Shown here: positions 1-7,187 of the stretch, piece after piece
Numbering within the stretch: the stretch's first letter is position 1
Layout: each line of letters opens with the position of its first letter
Origin: JBDGRJ01 sp042218115
Lineage (GTDB): Bacteria; Patescibacteriota; Patescibacteriia; Magasanikbacterales; UBA922
NCBI GenBank assembly: GCA_042218115.1
Contig: JBDGRJ010000066.1
Span: 1-27,784 of the forward strand
Direction of reading: 5' to 3'
DNA: 27,784 nucleotides
Position numbers and translations under genes: made by a program
The notes under the pieces: generated by a model
The model's database searches: none
The model's input: only the letters and a program-made list of their open reading frames with translations
What the model was told of the DNA's origin: nothing

Positions 1-349
1 CGGCGTTGCAGGACTTCCCGTCCGGACACGCCGGACAGGACGGACCACCGCAGTCGACATCGGTCTCCATCCCGTTCTTCACGCCGTCACTGCAGGTCGG
101 CGCCTGACAGGTGTTACCCTGGCAGACCCCGGACGTGCAGTCGCCATCGGCGTTGCAGGACTTCCCGTCCGGACACGCCGGACAGGACGGACCACCGCAG
201 TCCTTGTCGGACTCGGAGCCGTTCTGCACTCCGTCCGAGCAGCTTGGCGGTTGACACCTTCCATTCATACAGATCTCCGATTTGCAGTCCCGGAACAAAT
301 TGCACTTTCTGCCCGGTGGACACGCCGGACAGGACGGACCACCGCAGTC
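1..349. repeat. Direct repeats encoding the Cys-rich modules
   Basis: A 55-base stretch at 1-55 recurs exactly at 148-202 (offset 147 = 49 codons). A 32-base core of it occurs a third time at 318-349. The offset is a whole number of codons, so these are in-frame protein repeats of the lipoprotein gene, not a CRISPR array. Confidence 0.9.
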
Positions 350-706
350 GATGCTGGTCTCCTTGCCGTCCTTCATCCTGTCTTTGCAGGTCGGTCCGGT
401 ATCCAAACCGGAATCGGTGACTCCAGCGTCGGCATCCATGGTGACGTCCGCCTCAGCATTCGTGCTGATGTCCATCTCGGCGTCAGCGTCCATGCCGGTG
501 TCCATTCCTGTGTCGGCTCCGGTATCCAAACCGGAATCGGTGACTCCAGCGTCGGCATCCATGGTGACGTCCGCCTCAGCATTCGTGCCGATGTCCATTG
601 TATCCGTTGTGGAGCCACCTGAGTACGTGGGGGTCTCCATCCAAAAGATGCATCCCCCCAAAAAACAGGGGATGCACAACAGCATGATTTTCAATGAACG
701 CAGCAT
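1..706 (-). CDS. Cys-rich repeat lipoprotein, 3' end outside window
   Basis: Reading from ATG at 706-704, 235 codons are open to the window edge, so the C-terminus is missing. The N-terminus is a lipoprotein signal: basic start, hydrophobic stretch and the lipobox LGGC (Cys19), so I expect a membrane-anchored exported protein. Residues about 25-104 form an Asp/Ala/Thr/Met-rich linker that contains an internal duplication. From about residue 105 come repeats with the pattern C-x-DG-x-x-NG-x-E-(T/S)-D-x-DCGGPSCPACPDGKSCN, about 49 residues apart, a cysteine-rich repeat type well known from myxobacteria and related predatory or surface-active bacteria. The start is supported by a strong Shine-Dalgarno GGAGG about 7 bases upstream, the only convincing one in the window. 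GC content is far above that of all other genes here, so it is foreign or the contig is joined here. Ligand or partner unknown; an adhesion or surface role is a guess. Confidence 0.85.
   Translation of the reverse strand, partial: MLRSLKIMLLCIPCFLGGCIFWMETPTYSGGSTTDTMDIGTNAEADVTMDADAGVTDSGLDTGADTGMDTGMDADAEMDISTNAEADVTMDADAGVTDSGLDTGPTCKDRMKDGKETSIDCGGPSCPACPPGRKCNLFRDCKSEICMNGRCQPPSCSDGVQNGSESDKDCGGPSCPACPDGKSCNADGDCTSGVCQGNTCQAPTCSDGVKNGMETDVDCGGPSCPACPDGKSCNA
395..598. repeat. Tandem duplication in the Asp-rich linker (81 bp units)
   Basis: Bases 395-475 and 518-598 are identical except for one position (466 versus 589). The offset is 123 bases, or 41 codons, so the reading frame is kept. 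71 bases are exact (395-465 = 518-588). The near identity at DNA level implies a recent duplication in the linker between the lipid anchor and the cysteine repeats. Confidence 0.9.
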
Positions 707-710
707 GATT

Positions 711-717
711 GTCCTCC
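711..717 (-). promoter_or_regulatory. Strong ribosome binding site of the lipoprotein gene
   Basis: On the minus strand GGAGGAC precedes ATG 706-704 with about 7 bases between GGAGG and the start. It fixes the start of the lipoprotein gene. No other gene in the window has a comparable site. Confidence 0.75.
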
Positions 718-739
718 ATGCATGAAAGAGCGGATTGCC

Positions 740-768
740 GCCCAAAAAGGGCGAGCCCCAAAGGGGCT
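740..768 (-). other. Two tandem stem-loops in the lipoprotein mRNA leader
   Basis: GCCC(740-743)-A5-GGGC(749-752) and AGCCCC(754-759)-AAA-GGGGCT(763-768) are perfect short hairpins, one base apart. They lie between the predicted transcription start (about 781) and the ribosome site. No T-run follows on the minus strand, so a 5' leader structure (stability or attenuation) fits better than a terminator. Confidence 0.55.
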
Positions 769-787
769 AACTCTCGCGTTAATCCTA

Positions 788-815
788 ATTTTACATACTT
801 TTGTTCAAAAATCAA
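788..815 (-). promoter_or_regulatory. Sigma70-type promoter for the lipoprotein gene
   Basis: On the minus strand, -35 TTGATT (815-810), a 16-base spacer and -10 TAAAAT (793-788). This predicts a start near 781 and a leader of about 75 bases. The rest of the gap 816-876 is AT-rich without other recognisable signals. Confidence 0.5.
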
Positions 816-876
816 GTTTTTTGTAAAAAGAAAATTTGGGTTTATTTGTTTTTTCTTTTTTTTATGATAAATTATC

Positions 877-904
877 TTTACATACTAGCTTAATTCTGTA
901 TACT
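877..904 (+). promoter_or_regulatory. Promoter for the nucleotidyltransferase gene
   Basis: TTTACA (877-882), 16-base spacer, TATACT (899-904). The ATG at 917 lies only 12 bases after the -10 box, so the predicted transcript has a leader of about 6 bases and is close to leaderless. No Shine-Dalgarno sequence would fit. Confidence 0.6.
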
Positions 905-916
905 TTAAGTGGCTCT

Positions 917-1330
917 ATGGACAAGGAGCAGATAAAGCAAAAATTAAAAGAGGTGTTAGAGCAAGATGAGAAGACTTTGTTTGCTTTTTTGTTTGGTTCT
1001 CTTGTCCGCGGTGATGATATAGAAAGCAGTGATGTAGATGTCGGGGTGTATCTTAGAGATGATCAGCTAGAGGATAAGTTTGATGAAAAGCTCAGGCTTA
1101 CCAATCTCTTGTCTGAAAAACTGCGGCGTGATGTGGATGTAGTTATTTTAAATAGGGCTGCGCCTTTGATGAAATTTGAGATGTATATTAACTCTGAGCT
1201 GATCTTAGAAAAGGATAAAGGCAAGCGTCTCGATTTTCTTTTGAAGGCCGTCAATGAATATCATGATTATCGGCCGTACTTGGAGATGTATAACGAACGT
1301 ACACTAAATGACTCAAACCAAAAAAATTAA
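917..1330 (+). CDS. MntA-like nucleotidyltransferase, no HepT partner
   Basis: 137 residues from ATG 917. The open frame extends upstream to 836, but the promoter at 877-904 lies inside that extension, so I choose Met at 917. It has the minimal nucleotidyltransferase signature GSx10DxD: G27-S28 and D39, D41, within FGSLVRG...SSDVDVGVYL. The C-terminal part, with its EYHDYRPYLEMY-like segment, matches the MntA type of HEPN/MNT toxin-antitoxin systems, where MntA adds AMP to a tyrosine of the HepT RNase. No HEPN-domain gene is adjacent on either side: upstream is the divergent lipoprotein gene, downstream the O-antigen ligase after 15 bases. Either it is an orphan antitoxin or it has another nucleotide-transfer target. 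Family assignment is firm; the target is unknown. Confidence 0.8.
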   Translation: MDKEQIKQKLKEVLEQDEKTLFAFLFGSLVRGDDIESSDVDVGVYLRDDQLEDKFDEKLRLTNLLSEKLRRDVDVVILNRAAPLMKFEMYINSELILEKDKGKRLDFLLKAVNEYHDYRPYLEMYNERTLNDSNQKN

Positions 1331-1345
1331 TCTAATCAGAATATA

Positions 1346-3478
1346 ATGCTGAAATCAAACTACTTCAAACGCTTCGCCCAACTGATGATCGCTTTGACTT
1401 TCTTTATGCCTTTGATAGTAGCTTCAGAGAGTTTTATCTTTCCTTTCATTGTGCCTAAGGTAGTGGCATTTAGGTTTTTGGTGGCTTTGATGTTGGGTTC
1501 ATATCTACTCCTTTTAGCTAGTGATTGGGAGCGATACAAGCCAAAGGTTAGCTGGGTGCATGTAGGTGTGTTTTTATTTTTACTTAGCTTTGTAATCTCT
1601 ACCTTTAGCGGAGTAGACCCATATCGTAGTTTCTGGGATAACCATGAGCGTATGTTGGGGCTGTTTAGTGTGCTCCACTATGGGTTATTTTATTATATTG
1701 TTTCTTCCGTGGTTACCAAGTGGAATGAGTGGAGGTGGACCTTGCGCACCTTCTTGTTTGGAGGTTTTATTGTGATGTTTATAGCTTTTTTACAGAAGTT
1801 TGTAGACCCTCAGTTAGTATTGAACCAGGGAGGAAGTAGTGTCCACTCTACTTTAGGCAACCCTATATATGTAGGTGGTTACGGCGGCTTTATGGTGTTT
1901 TTGGGTTTGTTGATGTATACCAAGGATAAAAATGTGAGTAAATACTGGAATTACTTCTATCTTTTCACAGCCTTTTCCGGGTTGTTCGGAATTTATGCTG
2001 CCGGACAGAGGGGTCCGCTCTTAGGCCTGTTGGCTGGTATTGTGATCGCTGTTTATATGTATGCCTGGACTTATGATGATAAAGAGTGGGTTAAAAAGTT
2101 TGCGGTCTATAGTACAGTAGTTGGGTTAATTGTAGTTGGATCACTGGTTTATTTTCGTAAGACCAATTTTGTCAAAAACATTCCCATAGTTGGCTCAGCT
2201 GTAAATATAAACCTGGAAAAAGGAACCTTGGAGACTAGATTGATTGCCTGGAATATAGCTTTTGAATCTTGGAAAGATCGACCGGTCTTTGGCTGGGGTC
2301 CGAGAAATTACTATTATGCCTTTAACCAGTACTATGACCCGCATATTTTAAGTCACGGCTATGGTGAGACCTGGTTCGATAATGCGCACAATATATTGAT
2401 GGAGACGATATCCACCAGAGGGGCCTTTGGGCTTGTGACTTATCTAGCTCTATTTATATTTACCTTTGTGGCGCTATTAAAGGGGTACAAACGAGGTGAT
2501 ATTAATGCCCATGAATTTGTACTTTCCAGTGGATTTTTAGTGACTCACTTTGTTCATAACTTATTGGTATTTGAAGATCCCACGTCTTATCTGTACTTCA
2601 TGTTAATGTTGGCATATATTAATCAAAGAGTAACTAGAAACAGAAGAGACACAGCTTCAGCCAATTCCTCAGGAACAGTCTCTTACGGCTTAGCGGCGGC
2701 TACAGCGGCGTTTGTTCTGGTTTTTGGGTATACTACTAATATCAACCCCGCACAAGCTAATATGTCCAGTTTGGATACTATAAGAGACATTAAGACCGGA
2801 AAGAACGGAGTCAGCAGCTACAATAAAACGATGAGTATGCCCACACCCCACCGGGATGTGGTTACTACGGATCTGGCCCAAGCTATTATAGAAGTAGGGC
2901 CGAAGTACATGAAAGCCAAGAAAAAAGCACAGATCAAGCCGCTGGTAGACCAGGCCTACAAAGATGTAGAAGAGGTGATAAAACTGCACCCGAGAGATAT
3001 TAGGCTGTATATGAAAAAATACAGACTAGCTAATTTGAAGGCGCGGATAGAACAAGAACCAAAATATTTTGCAGAAGCTGAACAGGCTATGGAGACAGCC
3101 TTGAAATACTCCCCGGACAGACAGCAGCTAAAGTTTATGCTTGCTAGCCTCAAGATTAGGTTAAATAAAAAAGAAGAAGCCAAGGAGCTTCTAGTATCGG
3201 CAAAAAACTCAGATAAGACTATAGCAAAGTCTTGGTGGAGATTGGCAGTATTTTACGAACAGCACAACCAGCCTAACAAAGCCAGGAATACTGTTATAAA
3301 AGCCAAAAAGCACGGGGTTGAGTTTTCCGGTAGAGGAGAGAAGATACTAAAGAGATCCGGGCTGGATCCGGCGAAGATAAGCGCTACCGATACGATGAGA
3401 ACCGGCAGCCCCAGAAAAGTTCAACTAAAAGGACTAAAAAAGCAGATTAAGCAACAGGCTCAAGAGTCAAGCAATTAG
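1346..3478 (+). CDS. O-antigen ligase (WaaL/Wzy family) with C-terminal TPR-like region
   Basis: 710 residues. The first about 480 are an integral membrane domain of roughly twelve segments. Family landmarks are SVHSTLGNPIYVGGY in a loop, ETRLIAWNIAFESWKDRPVFGWGPRNY and WFDNAHN, whose His348 corresponds to the conserved histidine of the large periplasmic loop of ligases. The family transfers undecaprenyl-linked polysaccharide to lipid A, to protein or to another acceptor on the outer face of the membrane. Residues about 500-680 are charged and helical with TPR-like features and presumably bind a partner or the acceptor. Ligases of about 700 residues with such tails are common in CPR bacteria, where no standard lipid A core exists. 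No Shine-Dalgarno is seen before ATG 1346; it probably shares the promoter at 877. Whether it is a ligase or a Wzy polymerase cannot be decided from sequence. Confidence 0.85.
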   Translation: MLKSNYFKRFAQLMIALTFFMPLIVASESFIFPFIVPKVVAFRFLVALMLGSYLLLLASDWERYKPKVSWVHVGVFLFLLSFVISTFSGVDPYRSFWDNHERMLGLFSVLHYGLFYYIVSSVVTKWNEWRWTLRTFLFGGFIVMFIAFLQKFVDPQLVLNQGGSSVHSTLGNPIYVGGYGGFMVFLGLLMYTKDKNVSKYWNYFYLFTAFSGLFGIYAAGQRGPLLGLLAGIVIAVYMYAWTYDDKEWVKKFAVYSTVVGLIVVGSLVYFRKTNFVKNIPIVGSAVNINLEKGTLETRLIAWNIAFESWKDRPVFGWGPRNYYYAFNQYYDPHILSHGYGETWFDNAHNILMETISTRGAFGLVTYLALFIFTFVALLKGYKRGDINAHEFVLSSGFLVTHFVHNLLVFEDPTSYLYFMLMLAYINQRVTRNRRDTASANSSGTVSYGLAAATAAFVLVFGYTTNINPAQANMSSLDTIRDIKTGKNGVSSYNKTMSMPTPHRDVVTTDLAQAIIEVGPKYMKAKKKAQIKPLVDQAYKDVEEVIKLHPRDIRLYMKKYRLANLKARIEQEPKYFAEAEQAMETALKYSPDRQQLKFMLASLKIRLNKKEEAKELLVSAKNSDKTIAKSWWRLAVFYEQHNQPNKARNTVIKAKKHGVEFSGRGEKILKRSGLDPAKISATDTMRTGSPRKVQLKGLKKQIKQQAQESSN

Positions 3479-3525
3479 ATAGATGACTTTTACTTTTAGC
3501 TGTTGTAGCTTTCTTGTAGAAAAAA

Positions 3526-3542
3526 TTTGAGATTAACTCAAA
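3526..3542 (-). terminator. Short hairpin with T-run ending the minus-strand GT4 operon
   Basis: On the minus strand TTTGAG-TTAAT-CTCAAA is followed directly by more Ts (TTTTTTC in all). The hairpin overlaps the TAA stop of the glycosyltransferase at 3533. The stem has only 6 pairs, so this is a weak intrinsic terminator candidate. Confidence 0.45.
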
Positions 3543-4645
3543 AGTTCTCGGTACACCTCTTTAGTGCCCTCTATGGTGTTTTTTATGGAGAATTTATTTT
3601 TGCATCTTTCTCTGGCGTTTTTACCTTTCTTTTCTATCTCTTCTGGGTTTGAGAGCATCTTCTTAAAGGCATTGGTTACATCTTTGAGGTTATCTTTTTC
3701 TACCAGAATGCCGCACTGACTAGTGACTGATTCGGGTATACCGGCCACATTAGTTGCGATTACGGGCAGACCACAGCTCATTGCTTCTAGTATTGATCTG
3801 GGAAATCCTTCCCAGTTGGTGATTAGTGTGAAAATGTGGGATTGTTTGAGATATTCAAATACTTGATCTCGGGAAATATCTCCTGTCAATTCTACTTGTC
3901 CACTTAGGTCACTGCCTGAAAGATAGTTTTTAATTTGAGTTGATTTTTCTCCTCCTCCGATTAAAGTTAAGTCAACCTTTTGTTTTAAGTCTTGTGGCAG
4001 GTGGTCCAGTGCTTTTACTAGTAGCAGCGGCGCTTTTTGGGTTGATAATCGACCTACAAATACAATCTTGATTTTTTCATCTGGCTGAATAGGGAACTGA
4101 TCATACTCAATTTCTGGTATCTCAGTTCCGTTATGTATGGTTGTAAGCTTGCTCGGATTAGCTATATTATTCTCTTTAGCCAATTTTTTATCATAATTGG
4201 AGACACAGATTATCTTATCTGTATATTTAGCTGCTAATTTTTCTGCGTTTTTTACTATTATTTTTTGTAAAACTGGTGTACCTGTGCTAAACCCCCAACC
4301 GTGTGCAGTAAAGACAGTGGGGAAGTCATATTTTTTAGCAGCTAATCTACCCACAAAACCAGCAAAAGAGCTATGAGTAGAGAACAAATCAGGGCTGAAG
4401 TTGTTTATTGCCTCTTGGGTAGTTTCGATGGCATTAAGTAGAGTAATGGGGTTATATGAATTTCTTAGGTATTTATTGGGAAAAAATTGTGCCCCTTTTT
4501 CTTTTATGTCTTCTTCTAGCCACCCTCCGGGTTGGCTTATGACTCCGACCTTGTGGCCATCTTCGAGCAGAGAAGAGGTAAGCTGCGAAATATGTGTCTG
4601 CGCCCCTCCAATTGTGGATTTTGTAATAGTGAATAATATTTTCAT
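3533..4645 (-). CDS. GT4 glycosyltransferase
   Basis: 370 residues, the normal length for a GT-B fold enzyme. The N-terminal Rossmann half starts with MKILFTITKSTIGGAQTH (GGAQTH at 13-18), typical of acceptor-side loops of family GT4. The C-terminal donor half has FVGRLSTQK (196-204) and the EX7E nucleotide-sugar motif at E279-GFPRSIL-E287, then AMSCGLPVIATNVAGIPE. It is a retaining transferase that uses an activated sugar in the cytoplasm during repeat-unit assembly; the sugar cannot be told. It starts two bases after the stop of the upstream GT4 (TAGTTATG), so the two are cotranscribed and probably translationally coupled. No Shine-Dalgarno is seen. Confidence 0.92.
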   Translation of the reverse strand: MKILFTITKSTIGGAQTHISQLTSSLLEDGHKVGVISQPGGWLEEDIKEKGAQFFPNKYLRNSYNPITLLNAIETTQEAINNFSPDLFSTHSSFAGFVGRLAAKKYDFPTVFTAHGWGFSTGTPVLQKIIVKNAEKLAAKYTDKIICVSNYDKKLAKENNIANPSKLTTIHNGTEIPEIEYDQFPIQPDEKIKIVFVGRLSTQKAPLLLVKALDHLPQDLKQKVDLTLIGGGEKSTQIKNYLSGSDLSGQVELTGDISRDQVFEYLKQSHIFTLITNWEGFPRSILEAMSCGLPVIATNVAGIPESVTSQCGILVEKDNLKDVTNAFKKMLSNPEEIEKKGKNARERCKNKFSIKNTIEGTKEVYRELLS

Positions 4646-4647
4646 AA

Positions 4648-5766
4648 CTAGTCCATTAGCTTTTTATAAAGATTAATATATTTTTTAGTCATAGACTCGA
4701 TAGAAAATTCCTGCTTGATTTTTTCTTTAGCAGTTCTTCTCATTTGTTCTTTTTGTTTATCTGTCTGATCCAGAGTTTTCTCTATTCCATCTACTAAGGC
4801 CTCCTTTCTTTTTGGTTCTACCATAGTTCCATTTTTGCCATCATCAATAATTTCTGATACTCCACTTACTTGAGTAGCTACAGAGGGCAACCCCACAGCT
4901 TGTGCTTCTAGTAAGACATTTGGCATCCCCTCCCACAGTGAGGACAGCACAAAAATATCAGCTAATTGTAGATAATCTTTTACATTGTCTTTTTCACCTA
5001 CTAAGTTCACTTGATCTTTTAGGCTCAATTCATTTATGAGCTTATTAAGCTCTGTTTCTTTAGGGCCTGATCCGAGAATCATTAAAAATATCCTCTCATA
5101 TTTTTCTGATAAAGTTTTAACGGCCTTGATAAGATAAGAAAAGCCCTTTTGTTCAGTCAAGCTTCCCACTCCTATGATAATTGGGTATTTATCGTCTAGA
5201 TTTAGTGCTTTCCTTATCTCTACTTTTTCTTTTTTGTCCTCTTCTTTTAGCTCTTTTATATTTACCCCATTTGTTATTACCTTGTAGCTATCTTCTGCAA
5301 TTACACCTCTTTCTGCCATCTTGTCTGCAGTATATTGTGATACTACTGTAGTATAATCACATAGGGATTTGGTAAGCTTAACCAATTTCTCTCTCATTTT
5401 ACTTCCGAAATATTCATTTCTGATAGCTGAGATAATCTTAGGAACCCCGGCTAGCTTGCCTATGATCCTGCCTAATACATTGGCGTGGAATAGGAAGGTA
5501 TGTAGTATATCTGGTTTTTCTTCTTTAAGTAGGGTGTATAGCCTCCAGGCTATTAGGGGATTTAATTTTGATTTTGCTTCTAAACTTTTGACTTCTATGT
5601 CTAGATTTTTTATCTTATCACCGATATCTTCGGGAGGAACTATGGAAATTACTGTAAAGTCAAAACTATCTTTTTCTTTGTCTGTTTTGTATTCTTTAAG
5701 TAAACGATATATTACCATCTCAGCTCCGCCAGTGTTTAGTCCTGTTATTAGAAAACAAACCTTCAT
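4648..5766 (-). CDS. GT4 glycosyltransferase
   Basis: 372 residues, first gene of a two-gene minus operon. MKVCFLITGLNTGGAE at the start (GGAE 13-16) and a central VITNGVN belong to the GT4 acceptor half. GSLTEQKGF (201-209), LGSGP (231-235) and E279-GMPNVLL-E287 form the donor half. The order of motifs matches retaining GT-B transferases that extend lipid-linked oligosaccharides in the cytoplasm. A promoter with a perfect TATAAT lies 30 bases upstream. No Shine-Dalgarno is visible before ATG 5766. Confidence 0.92.
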   Translation of the reverse strand: MKVCFLITGLNTGGAEMVIYRLLKEYKTDKEKDSFDFTVISIVPPEDIGDKIKNLDIEVKSLEAKSKLNPLIAWRLYTLLKEEKPDILHTFLFHANVLGRIIGKLAGVPKIISAIRNEYFGSKMREKLVKLTKSLCDYTTVVSQYTADKMAERGVIAEDSYKVITNGVNIKELKEEDKKEKVEIRKALNLDDKYPIIIGVGSLTEQKGFSYLIKAVKTLSEKYERIFLMILGSGPKETELNKLINELSLKDQVNLVGEKDNVKDYLQLADIFVLSSLWEGMPNVLLEAQAVGLPSVATQVSGVSEIIDDGKNGTMVEPKRKEALVDGIEKTLDQTDKQKEQMRRTAKEKIKQEFSIESMTKKYINLYKKLMD

Positions 5767-5796
5767 TTATTTGCAAGTTATTTATTCTTTTCTAGT

Positions 5797-5824
5797 ATTA
5801 TAAGCTTTTTTGCTTTAAAAACAA
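5797..5824 (-). promoter_or_regulatory. Promoter for the minus-strand GT4 pair
   Basis: On the minus strand TTGTTT (5824-5819), 16-base spacer, TATAAT (5802-5797). Predicted leader about 23 bases. The gene on the other strand starts at 5832, so its own promoter must overlap this one; TTGCAA (5771-5776) with TATTAT (5796-5801) is a poor candidate because of its 19-base spacer. Confidence 0.6.
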
Positions 5825-5831
5825 ATTAATT

Positions 5832-7187
5832 ATGAATAATTTTAAAAAAATATTTATTAGAAATTTTGTAAATAAACTTATTTTTCCCTATATAAGAGGG
5901 TCTAATAGATTACAGTATTTTGAAAAACTGAAGGATTATCAATGGTGGAATCAAAAAAGCATAGAGGAGTTTCAAAGAAAGAAGTTATTTAGGTTAATCG
6001 ATTTTGCTTATGAGAATAACTCATATTATAGAAATATTATTGAAGATAGAAATATTGATTACTCTAAAAATACTATCTTTCAAGACTTAAAAAAAATCCC
6101 TGTATTAACAAAACAAGACCTTAGAGATAGTTTTGATGAATTAAAATCTAATAACTTTGATGAAAAATATTACAAAAATACCTCAGGGGGCTCTACAGGT
6201 CGACCTGTAGTCTTTCTTCAAGATAGCACATACAGAGACTGGAACGCTGCGGGCAAGCTTCTGTTCTACGACTGGGCTGGTGCAAAACCGGAGGATAAAA
6301 TAATAAAGCTGTGGGGCTCTAAAAGAGATGTAGAAAAGGGGGGGCAGGGTTTGAGGGGTTTTTTAGTAAGACATCTAGTGAACACTAAGGTTTTGGACAC
6401 TTTTAAGATGTCTGATTCTGATATGGAAAATTATTTACAGATTATTAATGAAGAAAGGCCAGAGGTTATAGAAGCTTATGTGCAGTCTATATTTGAAATG
6501 GCAAATTATATAAGAGAAAAAGATAAAGAAGTCTTTTCTCCAAATGGATTAATAACTTCAGCCGGGATGCTATATTCTGATGTTGAGGATATGCTAGAAG
6601 AGATCTTTAAAACTTCGGTTTATAATAGATACGGCTCCAGAGAAGTGGGGGATATAGCTTGTAGTTGTTGTAGTAGTAGATCGTTGCACATTAATCAATT
6701 TTTTAATTTAGTAGAAATTAAGAAAAATGATACTTCTGATAAGTTTGGAGATGTATTAGTCACCAACTTACATAATAAGATTATGCCTCTTATAAGATAT
6801 AAGATAGGTGATAAGGCCACCAAAAAAGTTAGCTCAGATTGTGAGTGTGGGCGTGAATTGGAGCAGATTGAGAGGCTGAAAGGCAGAGAGGTGAATATGT
6901 TTATTAATAAAGAGGGGGAGAGGATTGATGGTGAATATTTTACTCACTTAATGTACTACAAAAATGGGGTAGAAAGGTTTCAATTTGTACAAAAGCAAGT
7001 TGATAAGATAATATTGAAGGTTCAACCCAAGCAGTCTCTGTCGAAAAAAGAGGAAAAATCTATTAGAAGAAAAGTAAAGGGTGTTATGGGAAAAGATTGT
7101 GAATTAATAGTAGAAGAAAAAGACAGGATTAATCCTACAGATAGTGGAAAGCACCTTTATACAATAAGTAGGGTAGATAAGGATTAA
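5832..7187 (+). CDS. CapK/PaaK-family adenylate-forming enzyme
   Basis: 451 residues, close to the usual length of phenylacetate-CoA-ligase-like proteins. The phosphate-binding loop TSGGSTGRP lies at 117-125 and the adenylate motif YGSREVGD at 267-274; the C-terminal IERLKGREVNMF is the hinge to the small domain. Members called CapK occur in capsule clusters and are thought to activate a carboxylic acid as acyl-AMP or acyl-CoA, so this one may supply an acyl or amino-acid substituent for the glycan. Cys277, 279 and 280 and Cys337 and 339 (ACSCC and CECG) sit where metal-binding cysteines occur in some family members, so a structural zinc site is likely. The stop shares bases with that of the convergent GT2 gene at 7184. 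The substrate is unknown. Confidence 0.88.
   Translation: MNNFKKIFIRNFVNKLIFPYIRGSNRLQYFEKLKDYQWWNQKSIEEFQRKKLFRLIDFAYENNSYYRNIIEDRNIDYSKNTIFQDLKKIPVLTKQDLRDSFDELKSNNFDEKYYKNTSGGSTGRPVVFLQDSTYRDWNAAGKLLFYDWAGAKPEDKIIKLWGSKRDVEKGGQGLRGFLVRHLVNTKVLDTFKMSDSDMENYLQIINEERPEVIEAYVQSIFEMANYIREKDKEVFSPNGLITSAGMLYSDVEDMLEEIFKTSVYNRYGSREVGDIACSCCSSRSLHINQFFNLVEIKKNDTSDKFGDVLVTNLHNKIMPLIRYKIGDKATKKVSSDCECGRELEQIERLKGREVNMFINKEGERIDGEYFTHLMYYKNGVERFQFVQKQVDKIILKVQPKQSLSKKEEKSIRRKVKGVMGKDCELIVEEKDRINPTDSGKHLYTISRVDKD

Noticed and set aside
1..349. Possible CRISPR-like spaced repeats
   Set aside because: The period is exactly 49 codons, the repeats translate into conserved Cys modules and the intervals are also coding.
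251..725. Open frames on the plus strand across 251-725
   Set aside because: They run antisense to the lipoprotein gene, have repeated low-complexity translations that mirror its DNA repeats, and lack a signal or ribosome site.
740..768. Intrinsic terminator on the plus strand
   Set aside because: No T-run follows the stems and no plus-strand gene lies upstream; they fall in the leader of the minus-strand gene.
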